Below are positions 16,431 to 23,529 of a stretch of 38,551 nt of DNA, piece by piece. Position 1 is the stretch's first letter, and every line of letters begins with the position of its first letter. Where the stretch lies: NCBI GenBank assembly GCA_039818945.1, contig JBCBSZ010000064.1, forward strand, positions 1 through 38,551, written 5' to 3'. The translations under genes were made by a program, and so were the position numbers. The notes beneath the pieces are model-generated. The model worked only from the letters and a program-made list of their open reading frames with translations, had not been told where the DNA came from and ran no database searches. Source of the DNA: JBCBSZ01 sp039818945. Its GTDB lineage: Bacteria > Actinomycetota > Acidimicrobiia > Acidimicrobiales > Poriferisodalaceae.

Positions 16431-16467
16431 CGTGTTCCGCACTTGTTCATGCCGCTGAGGGAACACG
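16431..16467. promoter_or_regulatory. Inverted repeat upstream of the molybdopterin oxidoreductase
   Basis: CGTGTTCC (16431-16438) and GGAACACG (16460-16467) are perfect 8-base inverted copies 21 nt apart, in the 86-base gap after deoD and 28 nt before ATG 16496. It could be an operator pair or a weak stem-loop terminator for deoD; there is no T-tract. The GGGAGAGAGAG stretch after it may supply the ribosome-binding site. Confidence 0.35.
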
Positions 16468-16495
16468 GCCGGGAGAGAGAGGCGTTCGCCGGATC

Positions 16496-18100
16496 ATGAC
16501 CAACACGACGACGCTGGAGCGGGACGTCCCGTCGTCAGCACCGCGAACGCCCACGCCGACGCTCGACGGCCTCGCCGGATTCCTGTCGGCCGGGATGGCC
16601 CTCGGCGTCTCCGAGCTGCTGTCCGGCTTTGGCCGGACCGTGCCGTCGCTGCTCACCTCGGTGGGGACCGCCGTCATCGATCTCGGCCCCAAGTGGTTCG
16701 TCGACATCGGCATCGACGTCTTCGGCACCAACGACAAGCCCGCCCTGATCGTCGGCACGGTCATCCTCACCCTCTTGGCCGGCATCGCGGTCGGCAGCCG
16801 GGCCCGCCGGCTGCCCTGGCTGCCGGTGCTCGCCTACTCCGCGTTCGCGCTCATCGGGGCCCTGGCGGCGGCTCGTGACGAGCTGGCCTCGACGTCGGCG
16901 GGGATCGTCGTCGCCGTCATCACGGCGGCGAGCGGCCTCCTGGCGCTCCGGTGGCTGCTCCGGGCGATCGACGGCCGGGTCTACCCGGTCCTGACTGCGA
17001 TGCGGGCGCCCGACACCGCCGGGCCGATCGAGGCGCCCGCTCCCGGCTCACGACGCGAGTTCCTGCTGCGCGCCGGGGTCGTCGCCGGCATCGGCGTCGT
17101 CACGCCGCTGGCAGGTCGACGCCTTCGCGACCGCTTCGCCGTCGAGGGCATCCGCTCGGAGATCCAGATCGCGACCCCGACGGCGTCCGGCGCCCGCCCC
17201 GTCGGCCTCGACGTGCCGGGCATCTCCCCGCTCTTCACGCCGAACGACGACTTCTACCGGATCGACACCGCGCTCGTGGTCCCCCAGGTCAACCCCAACA
17301 ACTGGGAGCTGCGGATCACGGGCGACGTCGAGGAGGAGATCTCGTTCTCCTACGACGAGCTGCTCGACCTCTCGGTGGACGAGTACGACGTCACGATTGC
17401 CTGCGTGTCCAACGAGGTGGGCGGTGGCCTGATCGGCAACGCGCGCTGGCAGGGCGTGCCCATCCAGACGCTGCTCGACCGGGCTCGCCCGACCGAGGCG
17501 GCGGGGCAGATCGTCGGCACCTCGGTCGACGGCTTCACCGCCGGGTTCCCGATCGAGCTGGCCTACGACGGTCGACCGGCCGTCCTCGCCGTCGGCATGA
17601 ACGGCGAGCCGCTGCCCGTCCGCCACGGCTTCCCGGCCCGCCTGATCGTGTCGGGCATCTACGGCTACGTCTCGGCCACCAAGTGGCTCTCCGAGATCCG
17701 CGTGGCGCCGTGGGACGGCGTCGACGGGTACTGGATCCCGCGCGGGTGGGCCAAGGAAGGGCCGATCAAGCTGCAGTCCCGGATCGACGTCCCCCGCAAC
17801 CGCGCCCGTGTCGATGCCGGTCCGGTGGCCGTCGCCGGTGTCGCGTGGGCGCAACAGCGCGGCATCGAGGGCGTCCAGGTCCGGATCGACGGCGGCGAGT
17901 GGGTCGACGCCGAGCTGGGCGACGAGGTCACCATCGACACCTGGCGCCAGTGGCTGTACCGGTGGGACGCCGAGCCGGGCGAGCACCAGATCGAGGTCCG
18001 GGCGATCGATGTCGACGGCGAGATCCAGACGGCGATCCCCACCCCGCCCGCACCCGACGGCGCGGCGGGTCATCACCGCATCCGCGTCGACGTCAGCTGA
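16496..18100 (+). CDS. Membrane-anchored molybdopterin-dependent oxidoreductase (sulfite-oxidase family)
   Basis: A 534-residue protein. Residues 25-170 hold about four membrane helices. A Tat-like SRREFLLRAGVVAGIG follows near residue 184. Residues 245-420 form the sulfite-oxidase-type molybdopterin domain: FYRIDTALVVPQVNPNNWEL, then VTIACVSNEVGGGLIGNARW with Cys303 as the molybdenum ligand, then ARLIVSGIYGYVSATKWL. A C-terminal Ig-like dimerisation domain ends the protein. It would oxidise a small substrate at the outer membrane face; substrate and electron acceptor are unknown. ATG 16496. The stop overlaps the convergent GHMP kinase stop by 8 nt. Confidence 0.92.
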   Translation: MTNTTTLERDVPSSAPRTPTPTLDGLAGFLSAGMALGVSELLSGFGRTVPSLLTSVGTAVIDLGPKWFVDIGIDVFGTNDKPALIVGTVILTLLAGIAVGSRARRLPWLPVLAYSAFALIGALAAARDELASTSAGIVVAVITAASGLLALRWLLRAIDGRVYPVLTAMRAPDTAGPIEAPAPGSRREFLLRAGVVAGIGVVTPLAGRRLRDRFAVEGIRSEIQIATPTASGARPVGLDVPGISPLFTPNDDFYRIDTALVVPQVNPNNWELRITGDVEEEISFSYDELLDLSVDEYDVTIACVSNEVGGGLIGNARWQGVPIQTLLDRARPTEAAGQIVGTSVDGFTAGFPIELAYDGRPAVLAVGMNGEPLPVRHGFPARLIVSGIYGYVSATKWLSEIRVAPWDGVDGYWIPRGWAKEGPIKLQSRIDVPRNRARVDAGPVAVAGVAWAQQRGIEGVQVRIDGGEWVDAELGDEVTIDTWRQWLYRWDAEPGEHQIEVRAIDVDGEIQTAIPTPPAPDGAAGHHRIRVDVS

Positions 18101-19028
18101 TCCCCGGCCGCGGGGCCGCCGCCCGCACGGCGGCCACCTCCGCTCCGAGCGGTGCCACCGCCGCGGCGAGCCGACCGAGGTCGCCGTCGGGCAACGTGGT
18201 CACCGCCGCCCCACCGGAGCCCGAGTAGTTCACCCCGGCCCCGGTCGAGGCGAGCCGATCGACCAGCTCGGCGTGCTGGGGGTGGAGCGCGACCAGCCGG
18301 CGCCGCGCCGCCATCGTGGCGTCCAGGGCGGCCCTCAGGGTCGACGGGTCGGCGGCCAGTCGGTGCGAAGCGTCGACCGCGAGCTCGCCCAGGGCGGCGA
18401 AGGTCCGTCGGCGCTCCGGTTCGTCGCGGGCCTCCTGCAGACCGGCCTGGGAGACGGTGGACGACTCGCCGCCCCCCGGCAGCCAGGCGATGGCCAGCGG
18501 CGGCAGGGCGTCGAGCGGGAGGCGCCGGTACGCCCCGGCGGTGAGACCGGCGACGACGCGGCGCCGGTCGGGGCGGACGTCGCACAGCATCAGGCCGCCC
18601 CACACCTGCGCGACCCGGTCCTGCAGGCCACCCGGGATGCCCAACTCCTCGGTCTCGACGTGGAGCGCGAGTGACGGCCACAGCTCGCCGCTCAGCTCGA
18701 CGCCAGCGGCACGGGCCGAGGCATCCAGCGTGGCCACCACCACCGCCGACGATCCGGCCAGGCCGACCTCCCGCGGCACGGTCGTGGAGACGTTCAGCCG
18801 GGCCGGCCTCGCGTCGCTGATGCGGCGCCGGAACACGCGACGAGCGGCCTCGACGATGCGCACCAGGCCAGGCGGACCGTCGACGAGGTCCTCGCTGCGA
18901 TCGGCCGCCTCGGCGAGCTCGACCGTGGCGCCGAAGTTGTCGATCGCCAGCGTCAGCACCGCGCCGCCGTAGCCGTCGGACGGGTTGCCGACCAGCGCCG
19001 TCCGGGCCGGTGCACGCCCGACGATCAC
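18093..19028 (-). CDS. GHMP-family sugar kinase, glucuronokinase-like
   Basis: A 311-residue GHMP kinase (galactokinase/homoserine/mevalonate/phosphomevalonate superfamily). N-terminal motif ARTALVGNPSDGYGGAVLT (residues 7-25), ATP loop VPREVGLAGSSAVVVATLDA near 95-114, and C-terminal GSGGAAV. The NPSDGYGG form of motif 1 with IDNFGATVEL resembles plant glucuronokinase and related sugar-1-kinases rather than mevalonate or homoserine kinases. The product may therefore be a sugar 1-phosphate, but this is inference. GTG 19028 overlaps the upstream gene stop as GTGA, so the longer frame to 20120 is not used. Translationally coupled to the coiled-coil membrane protein. Confidence 0.85.
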   Translation of the reverse strand: MIVGRAPARTALVGNPSDGYGGAVLTLAIDNFGATVELAEAADRSEDLVDGPPGLVRIVEAARRVFRRRISDARPARLNVSTTVPREVGLAGSSAVVVATLDASARAAGVELSGELWPSLALHVETEELGIPGGLQDRVAQVWGGLMLCDVRPDRRRVVAGLTAGAYRRLPLDALPPLAIAWLPGGGESSTVSQAGLQEARDEPERRRTFAALGELAVDASHRLAADPSTLRAALDATMAARRRLVALHPQHAELVDRLASTGAGVNYSGSGGAAVTTLPDGDLGRLAAAVAPLGAEVAAVRAAAPRPGIS

Positions 19029-19540
19029 TCCTCGTCGAGCTCGCGGTGGGCGTCGATCACCCGCAGCTCGTGGTCGAGGTCGTCGTGGAGGCGCTCGAGC
19101 TCGGAACGGGCCGCCCCGGCTGCCGCGTCGCGGGCCAGGACGACGAGGCGATCGGCGACGGCCTGCGCCTCGCGGACTCGCGTGCGCAGCGCGGGGACGA
19201 GCGGCCCGATCGCGGCGTCGGAGCGAGCGGACAGCGCTGCGAGATCGGCGTCGACGCCCTCGGTCAGCGCCCGGAGCCGGGCCGAGGTCGCCGTCAGGTC
19301 GGTGGCGGTGCCGCGGGCGGCGATCGTGGCGGCCTCGGCCGCCTCGGCGCTCTCCCACAACTCCACGCGCAGGCGGACGACCGTCCGCGTCGGGCTGGGC
19401 GGCAAGCTCTCGGCCTGCCGGACCAGATCGGCCAAGGGCGTGGCCGTCGGGGCGGCGCCCACCGAGCGCTGGTACAGCTGCCAACCCCCGACGGCCACGA
19501 CGATCACGAGGGCGATGGCGACCACGACCAGCACAGCCAC
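19025..19540 (-). CDS. Membrane-anchored coiled-coil protein, unknown function
   Basis: A 171-residue protein with one N-terminal membrane helix (residues 2-22, VLVVVAIALVIVVAVGGW) and an extended alpha-helical region rich in Ala, Glu and Arg (about 55-165) with heptad-like spacing. No family recognised. GTG 19540 has GGGAGG about 9 nt upstream. Its stop overlaps the GHMP kinase start, so the two are made together. Confidence 0.75.
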   Translation of the reverse strand: MAVLVVVAIALVIVVAVGGWQLYQRSVGAAPTATPLADLVRQAESLPPSPTRTVVRLRVELWESAEAAEAATIAARGTATDLTATSARLRALTEGVDADLAALSARSDAAIGPLVPALRTRVREAQAVADRLVVLARDAAAGAARSELERLHDDLDHELRVIDAHRELDEE

Positions 19541-19575
19541 GACGGTGATCCTCCCTGCTGCGAGCCGTCCAGGCG

Positions 19576-19585
19576 ACGCTACCGT
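19576..19585. promoter_or_regulatory. Overlapping divergent -10 boxes
   Basis: ACGCTACCGT contains TAGCGT read on the minus strand (for the gene starting at 19540) and TACCGT on the plus strand (for the gene at 19623), sharing the central TA. This could be one symmetric site driving divergent transcription, with leaders of about 30-40 nt on each side and a good Shine-Dalgarno before both starts. Confidence 0.5.
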
Positions 19586-19622
19586 GGCACTCGATCATCC
19601 CCCCGACGTGTGCGAGGCGTTC

Positions 19623-19979
19623 ATGCGTTGTCCCGCCGACTGCGACGCCGACCTGCTGCTCGCCGAGCGGCGCGGCGTCGAGATCGACTACTGCCCGAGG
19701 TGCCGAGGCATCTGGCTCGACCGCGGCGAGCTCGACAAGATCATCGACCAGGCCACGGTCGAGGTCGACCGCATCGTCGAGCGCGAACGCACGGCGGCAC
19801 CGACCTCGCCGCCGGTCCCCGAGTGGTCGAGCGAGTACGACGAGCGCGGCCGGGATCGATGGGCGTCGTCCTCCGGCGGTGACGCCGACCGGCGACGAGA
19901 CGGCAGCGGCAAGAAGAAGAAGCAGAAGAGCAAGAAGAAGCAGGCCTTCGATCTCCTCGAGGACATCTTCGACTTCTGA
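19623..19979 (+). CDS. zf-TFIIB domain protein
   Basis: A 118-residue protein. The N-terminal 45 residues form the zf-TFIIB zinc ribbon: MRCPADCDADLLL, VEIDYCPRCRGIWLDRGEL. The middle is polar and the C-terminus is very basic (Lys-rich run near residue 95) before an acidic end, LLEDIFDF. Such proteins are common and uncharacterised; nucleic-acid contact by the basic tail is a guess. ATG 19623 starts exactly at the first Cys motif with GAGG upstream; the frame itself extends to 19182. Confidence 0.85.
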   Translation: MRCPADCDADLLLAERRGVEIDYCPRCRGIWLDRGELDKIIDQATVEVDRIVERERTAAPTSPPVPEWSSEYDERGRDRWASSSGGDADRRRDGSGKKKKQKSKKKQAFDLLEDIFDF

Positions 19980-20018
19980 CGGCCGAGGCCCGGTGGGCGG
20001 ATCCATCCCCCGCTTCGG

Positions 20019-20024
20019 TAACGT
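20019..20024 (+). promoter_or_regulatory. -10 box (TAACGT) of the RGG-rich gene
   Basis: TAACGT ends 10 nt before ATG 20035 with no recognisable Shine-Dalgarno, again suggesting a leaderless or nearly leaderless transcript. Confidence 0.4.
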
Positions 20025-20034
20025 GGGCCGCCGT

Positions 20035-21522
20035 ATGTCACGGCGCCTCGAGGTCGAGCTCACCAGCGAACGCGACGACGGCACGTGGACCTGGCGTGCC
20101 GCCGGAGCGAAGCAACCCAAGGGGGTGCTCGACGGCGGCCTCCTCTACGACGGCGTGAGCGCCGGCGACATCGTCAAGGTCGAGGCCGAGTTCGATCTCG
20201 ACGGCATCGTCGTCACGGCCGTCGTCCCGCCGAAGAAGCGCAAGAGCGAGCCCGAGCGCATCGAGCTGCTCGGGTCCGGCTCGTCGATGCCGGGCGTCAC
20301 GACCCAGCTGGTCGGCAAGCGCGGTGGTGGCCGACGAGACCGCGACGACGACCGGGGTGGACGCGGCGGCCGCCGAGGCGGCGGCCGGGGCGGCGAGCGC
20401 AGCGGTGGCCGTGAAGGTCGCCGCGAGGGCGGCAGTCGAGGCCGCGGCGAGCGTGGCGGCGGACGGGGTGGCGAGCGCCGAGAGCCTCGTCCTCGCGACG
20501 ACGAGCCGGAGCGCCCGAAGCCCAAGCGGCTCCGTCCGGGCAAGGCGCAGCGCAACGCCTGGGTGGCGTCGTTGCCCGAGGAGCAGAAGCCGATCGCCGA
20601 GCAGCTGGTGTTGGGTGGCATCCCCGCCGTGCGCAAGGCGATCGACACCGAGAACACCAAGGCGGAGCAGGACGGCCGGCCCAAGGTGGGCGCCGAGCCG
20701 CTCCTGGCGATGGCCGAGCAGCTGCTTCCCAAGCTCCGGTCGGCGGAGTGGATGGACCGGGCCGAGGCGGCCCAGCGCGACCTGGCCGAGCTCGACCTCC
20801 GCGACCTCCGCAGCGTGGTCGTTGCGGCCGAGGACGCCGCCCGCACCGACGAGGCCAAGGCCTTGGCCCAGGAGCTCCGCGACGGGCTGACCCAGCGCGT
20901 CGAGGCCGAGCACCAGACCTGGCTCGACGAGCTCAACGGGCTGCTGGCCGACGGCCGCATCGTCCGGGCGTTGCGGGTCAGCTCACGGCCACCCAAGGCC
21001 GGAGCGCCCTTCCCGAAGGACATGGCCGACCGGATGGTGGCACAGGCCAACGAGGCCCTGGGGAGCGACGTCTCCCAGCAGCGGTGGGGCGCCGTCCTGG
21101 AGGCGGTCGCGTACTCGCCGGTGCGGACCCAGGTCGAGCCGGCTCACCTGCCCGAGCGCCCCGGTGAGGAGCTGCAGGAGACGCTGCGGAAGATCGCCAG
21201 CCGCGTGCCCGAGATCGCCGGCAAGCTCGGCGTCTCGCCGGGTCGGGGACGACGAGGTCGTCGTCGTTCCGGCGGCGGCAAGACCCCACCACCGCCTCCC
21301 ACGAGCTCGGAGGCCCCGACGCCGGGACCGGAGGCTGCCCCCGCCGAGGCACCGGCCTCCGCGGCTCCCGCACCGGAGGCCCCCGCTCCGGAGGCCCCCG
21401 CTCCGGAGGCACCGGCCCCCGAGGCCCCCGCCCCGGAGGCGCCGGCCCCCGAGGCCTCGACGGATGACGCCGCGACCGACGGCGAGGCCACGGCCACCGA
21501 CGAGGTGAGCCCGGGCGACTGA
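20035..21522 (+). CDS. RGG-rich, probable RNA-binding protein with APAPE repeats
   Basis: A 495-residue protein of unknown function. Residues 1-75 look like a small beta-barrel (VELTSERDDGTWTWRAAGAK, then AGDIVKVEAEFDLDGIVV). Residues about 95-165 are dense in Arg, Gly and Glu with many RGG/GRGG elements, the composition of RNA-binding low-complexity tails. Residues 170-405 are a helical domain with repeated Glu/Ala/Lys segments. The C-terminus is basic (RGRRGRRRSGGGK) and then a Pro/Ala/Glu tail with six APAPE units. The composition suggests an RNA or ribosome partner. ATG 20035 was chosen over the upstream frame start 19879, which overlaps the zf-TFIIB gene. Confidence 0.8.
   Translation: MSRRLEVELTSERDDGTWTWRAAGAKQPKGVLDGGLLYDGVSAGDIVKVEAEFDLDGIVVTAVVPPKKRKSEPERIELLGSGSSMPGVTTQLVGKRGGGRRDRDDDRGGRGGRRGGGRGGERSGGREGRREGGSRGRGERGGGRGGERREPRPRDDEPERPKPKRLRPGKAQRNAWVASLPEEQKPIAEQLVLGGIPAVRKAIDTENTKAEQDGRPKVGAEPLLAMAEQLLPKLRSAEWMDRAEAAQRDLAELDLRDLRSVVVAAEDAARTDEAKALAQELRDGLTQRVEAEHQTWLDELNGLLADGRIVRALRVSSRPPKAGAPFPKDMADRMVAQANEALGSDVSQQRWGAVLEAVAYSPVRTQVEPAHLPERPGEELQETLRKIASRVPEIAGKLGVSPGRGRRGRRRSGGGKTPPPPPTSSEAPTPGPEAAPAEAPASAAPAPEAPAPEAPAPEAPAPEAPAPEAPAPEASTDDAATDGEATATDEVSPGD
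21364..21453 (+). repeat. Six tandem 15-nt units (APAPE) inside the RGG-rich gene
   Basis: Six consecutive 15-base units at 21364, 21379, 21394, 21409, 21424 and 21439 encode Ala-Pro-Ala-Pro-Glu. Units 2 and 3 are identical; the others differ mostly at third positions, so the peptide is better conserved than the DNA. The unit number may vary between strains by slippage. Confidence 0.85.
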
Positions 21523-21532
21523 CGCCGGTCGG

Positions 21533-21940
21533 TCAGTCCCCCAGCGCCGGGATGACGCGGTGCTGCGACAAGAATCCCGCCAGGCCATCGACGAGGTCGA
21601 GGTCGGCCACGTCCACCAGCGGGACCCAGCGCGCCTCGGCGGCGTCGGTCCCCGCGACGGGCTCTCGCACCTCGAGGGGCGTCGCGTGGAAGTCGAGGAT
21701 CACGAAGTGCTGATCGGGACCGGGCAGTTCGGCCCACCCGAGCAGCTCACCGCACACCACGACGATCCCGGTCTCCTCCTCGACCTCCCGCACCACGGCC
21801 TCGGCGACCAGCTCACCGGCCTCGACCCGGCCGCCGGGCAGCGACCAGCGGCCCGCCTCGGGCTCGGTCGCCCGCCGGACGACGAGGAGGGCGTCGTCGG
21901 CGATCGTCACCGCGCCGACGCACAGTTCCGGCCGCCCCAT
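21533..21940 (-). CDS. Nudix hydrolase
   Basis: A 135-residue Nudix protein. The Nudix box is complete: GGRVEAGELVAEA then VVREVEEETGIVV, with the metal-binding Glu residues of REVEEE. It follows a beta strand (LLVVRRATEPEAGRWSLPGG) typical of MutT/ADP-ribose pyrophosphatase-like members. It hydrolyses a nucleoside diphosphate linked to another moiety; the exact substrate is unknown. ATG 21940 is 7 nt after the GNAT stop with GAGG overlapping that stop, so it is the last gene of the four-gene minus-strand operon. Confidence 0.93.
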   Translation of the reverse strand: MGRPELCVGAVTIADDALLVVRRATEPEAGRWSLPGGRVEAGELVAEAVVREVEEETGIVVVCGELLGWAELPGPDQHFVILDFHATPLEVREPVAGTDAAEARWVPLVDVADLDLVDGLAGFLSQHRVIPALGD

Positions 21941-21947
21941 CGCCGCC

Positions 21948-22424
21948 TCAGTCGTCGCTCAGCACGTGGTGCACCACCAGCGCACGAGCCGTGAACCCGA
22001 AGGTCTCGAAGAAGTTCTTCGTGCTCCGGTTGCCGGGCAGGGCGAGGGCATCGATGCCGCGGCACCGGCGAGCGCGGCACCACTGGACCAGCAGGTGCAT
22101 CATCTCCTCGCCGACCGAGACACCTCGTGCACCGGCGAGGACGAACAGGTCGTCGATGATCCCGAGCGTCGAGCCGTCGCGCAGCTGCTCGGCGTGGCAG
22201 GCCCCGTAGCCGACGATCACCCCGTCGATCTCACCGACCACGACGAGCTGCTCGTCGTCGACGATCGAGTCGCGGAGGCTCGGACCGTACGGAGCCGGGC
22301 GGGTCTCCCGCACCGACCAGACCGGACCGCCCCGGGCGTCGCGCTGCTCGTCGACCGCCTCGGTCGCGAGCTGGGCGAGCACCTCGACATCGTCCTCGAT
22401 CGCAACCCGGACCGTCAGGTTCAC
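21948..22424 (-). CDS. GNAT-family N-acetyltransferase
   Basis: A 158-residue GCN5-related acetyltransferase. The acetyl-CoA binding region is LGIIDDLFVLAGARGVSVGEEMMHLLVQW (pattern written by key residues: DDLFV strand then the R/G-x-x-G turn), and NRSTKNFFETFGFTAR is the usual C-terminal NxxAxxFYExxGF signature. The acceptor is unknown. The GTG start at 22424 overlaps the stop of the upstream gene (GTGA), giving tight translational coupling. The Nudix gene follows. Confidence 0.9.
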   Translation of the reverse strand: MNLTVRVAIEDDVEVLAQLATEAVDEQRDARGGPVWSVRETRPAPYGPSLRDSIVDDEQLVVVGEIDGVIVGYGACHAEQLRDGSTLGIIDDLFVLAGARGVSVGEEMMHLLVQWCRARRCRGIDALALPGNRSTKNFFETFGFTARALVVHHVLSDD

Positions 22425-22939
22425 GACACCTCGCCGCGGAGCTGGGAGATGCGGTGCAGGATCGTCCGGCGGGCTCGGTGAGCCGACTCGTAGCGGTCGA
22501 CCGTCGACAGCTCCTCGGGGTCGAGCCCCTCGAGCCGGGGCACCACCTGGAGGGCGGACAACGAGTCGTAGTCAGGGATGGCGAGCTCGTCCGGGCCGGG
22601 CACGTCGACGTCGTCCTCGGCCGTGCTGACCGGCAGGTCGACGACCTCGGCCAGCGGCGCACCGGACTCCCGTTCGTCCGAGCGTCCTGCGGGCGGCGCC
22701 AAGCCCACCGCGGAGAGCGTCTCGACACCTCGTTCGCGCACATCGTCGAGGAACGACGGGAGTTGGCGTCGAGCTTGCGTCACGGCGAACTGGCCGATGC
22801 TGCGGGCCGTCAGGACCTGCATCCCGAGGTGTCGGCGACCCGACGAGGCCAGCTCGGGGAGGCGGCTCCGCAGCTCGATGGCGGCTCCGAGCGGCGCGTA
22901 GAGCAGCAGGTCGAGCGGCTCCAGGTCGCCGTCGGCCAT
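22421..22939 (-). CDS. Conserved actinobacterial hypothetical protein
   Basis: A 172-residue protein. Residues 1-70 contain an amphipathic helical region (LEPLDLLLYAPLGAAIELRS) reminiscent of actinobacterial lipid-droplet-associated/phasin-like proteins. The middle is acidic and disordered, and the C-terminal 45 residues (IPDYDSLSALQVVPRLEGLD, then TVDRYESAHRARRTILHRI) match a short helical module seen at the end of many actinobacterial proteins of this kind. Function unproven. ATG 22939 overlaps the upstream stop as TGATG; a longer start at 22972 would invade the upstream gene. Confidence 0.75.
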   Translation of the reverse strand: MADGDLEPLDLLLYAPLGAAIELRSRLPELASSGRRHLGMQVLTARSIGQFAVTQARRQLPSFLDDVRERGVETLSAVGLAPPAGRSDERESGAPLAEVVDLPVSTAEDDVDVPGPDELAIPDYDSLSALQVVPRLEGLDPEELSTVDRYESAHRARRTILHRISQLRGEVS

Positions 22940-23421
22940 CAGGACCCGCTGAGTTGCTCGATGGCCCAGCACGGCTCCTCACCGTTCGGGCACACCGCTT
23001 CGTCGAGCGGCTCGAACTGCGATGTCGCGACGAGGAGGAAGCAGCCCTGGCAGACGAACTCGGTCGCCTTGCCGGCGGGGGCCGTGACGGCGACCGTGGC
23101 CCCCTCCTCGTCCTCGTCCTCGTCGTCGTACTCGTCCTCGGGGTTGACGAGGCGGTCGCGGAGGATCTGGTCGAGGTCCTCTTCGACGTCATCGTCGGCG
23201 TCGTCGTCCTCCTCCTCGTCGTCCTCGCGCTTCTTGCGCTTCGGAGCCTCCTCGGGGGCGTCGTCGTCCTCCTCGTCGTCGTCGTCATCGAGGTCGTCGT
23301 CGTCCACACCGACGACGTCGTCGTCGTCCTCGAGCGCGAGCTCGTCGTCGTCGAAGTCCTCGTCTTCGACGATCTCGTCGTCCTCGCCGTCAGGCGCTTC
23401 GTCGTCCAGATCTTCAGCCAT
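22939..23421 (-). CDS. DUF4193-type zinc-finger protein with long acidic tract
   Basis: A 160-residue protein. The C-terminus matches actinobacterial DUF4193: TEFVCQGCFLLVATSQF then VCPNGEEPCW, four cysteines that could hold zinc. Typical members are about 100 residues with a short acidic N-terminus; here residues 1-105 are an extreme Asp/Glu tract broken only by APKRKKRE. Role unknown. ATG 23421 is used because the 23 residues upstream of it are of non-coding character. It heads the operon with the hypothetical, GNAT and Nudix genes, behind a recognisable promoter. Confidence 0.82.
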   Translation of the reverse strand: MAEDLDDEAPDGEDDEIVEDEDFDDDELALEDDDDVVGVDDDDLDDDDDEEDDDAPEEAPKRKKREDDEEEDDDADDDVEEDLDQILRDRLVNPEDEYDDEDEDEEGATVAVTAPAGKATEFVCQGCFLLVATSQFEPLDEAVCPNGEEPCWAIEQLSGS

Positions 23422-23457
23422 CTCTGACCCAGGTGGGGGGTGTGGTCGCGGTGGCGG

Positions 23458-23485
23458 AGCATACACAGCCGTCCTGGCTGCGCAA
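23458..23485 (-). promoter_or_regulatory. Promoter of the DUF4193-type operon
   Basis: On the minus strand TTGCGC (23485-23480) and TATGCT (23463-23458) are 16 bases apart, a housekeeping-like arrangement. The leader to ATG 23421 would be about 30 nt. Confidence 0.5.
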
Positions 23486-23501
23486 CGCACCCACCGTCGA
23501 A

Positions 23502-23520
23502 GTTGCCATCGACCGGCAAC
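23502..23520. terminator. Stem-loop between ThyX-like gene and DUF4193-type operon
   Basis: GTTGCC (23502-23507) and GGCAAC (23515-23520) form a perfect 6-base stem with a 7-base loop, 9 bases past the ThyX-like stop. It may help end that transcript, but there is no T-tract, and an operator role for the downstream promoter is equally possible. Confidence 0.3.
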
Positions 23521-23529
23521 CGGGGGCGC

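Noticed and set aside
23100..23400. GTC/CTC-rich repeats that look like a simple-sequence or CRISPR-like array
   Set aside because: They are codons of the Asp/Glu tract in the DUF4193-type protein; there is no regular repeat-spacer pattern.
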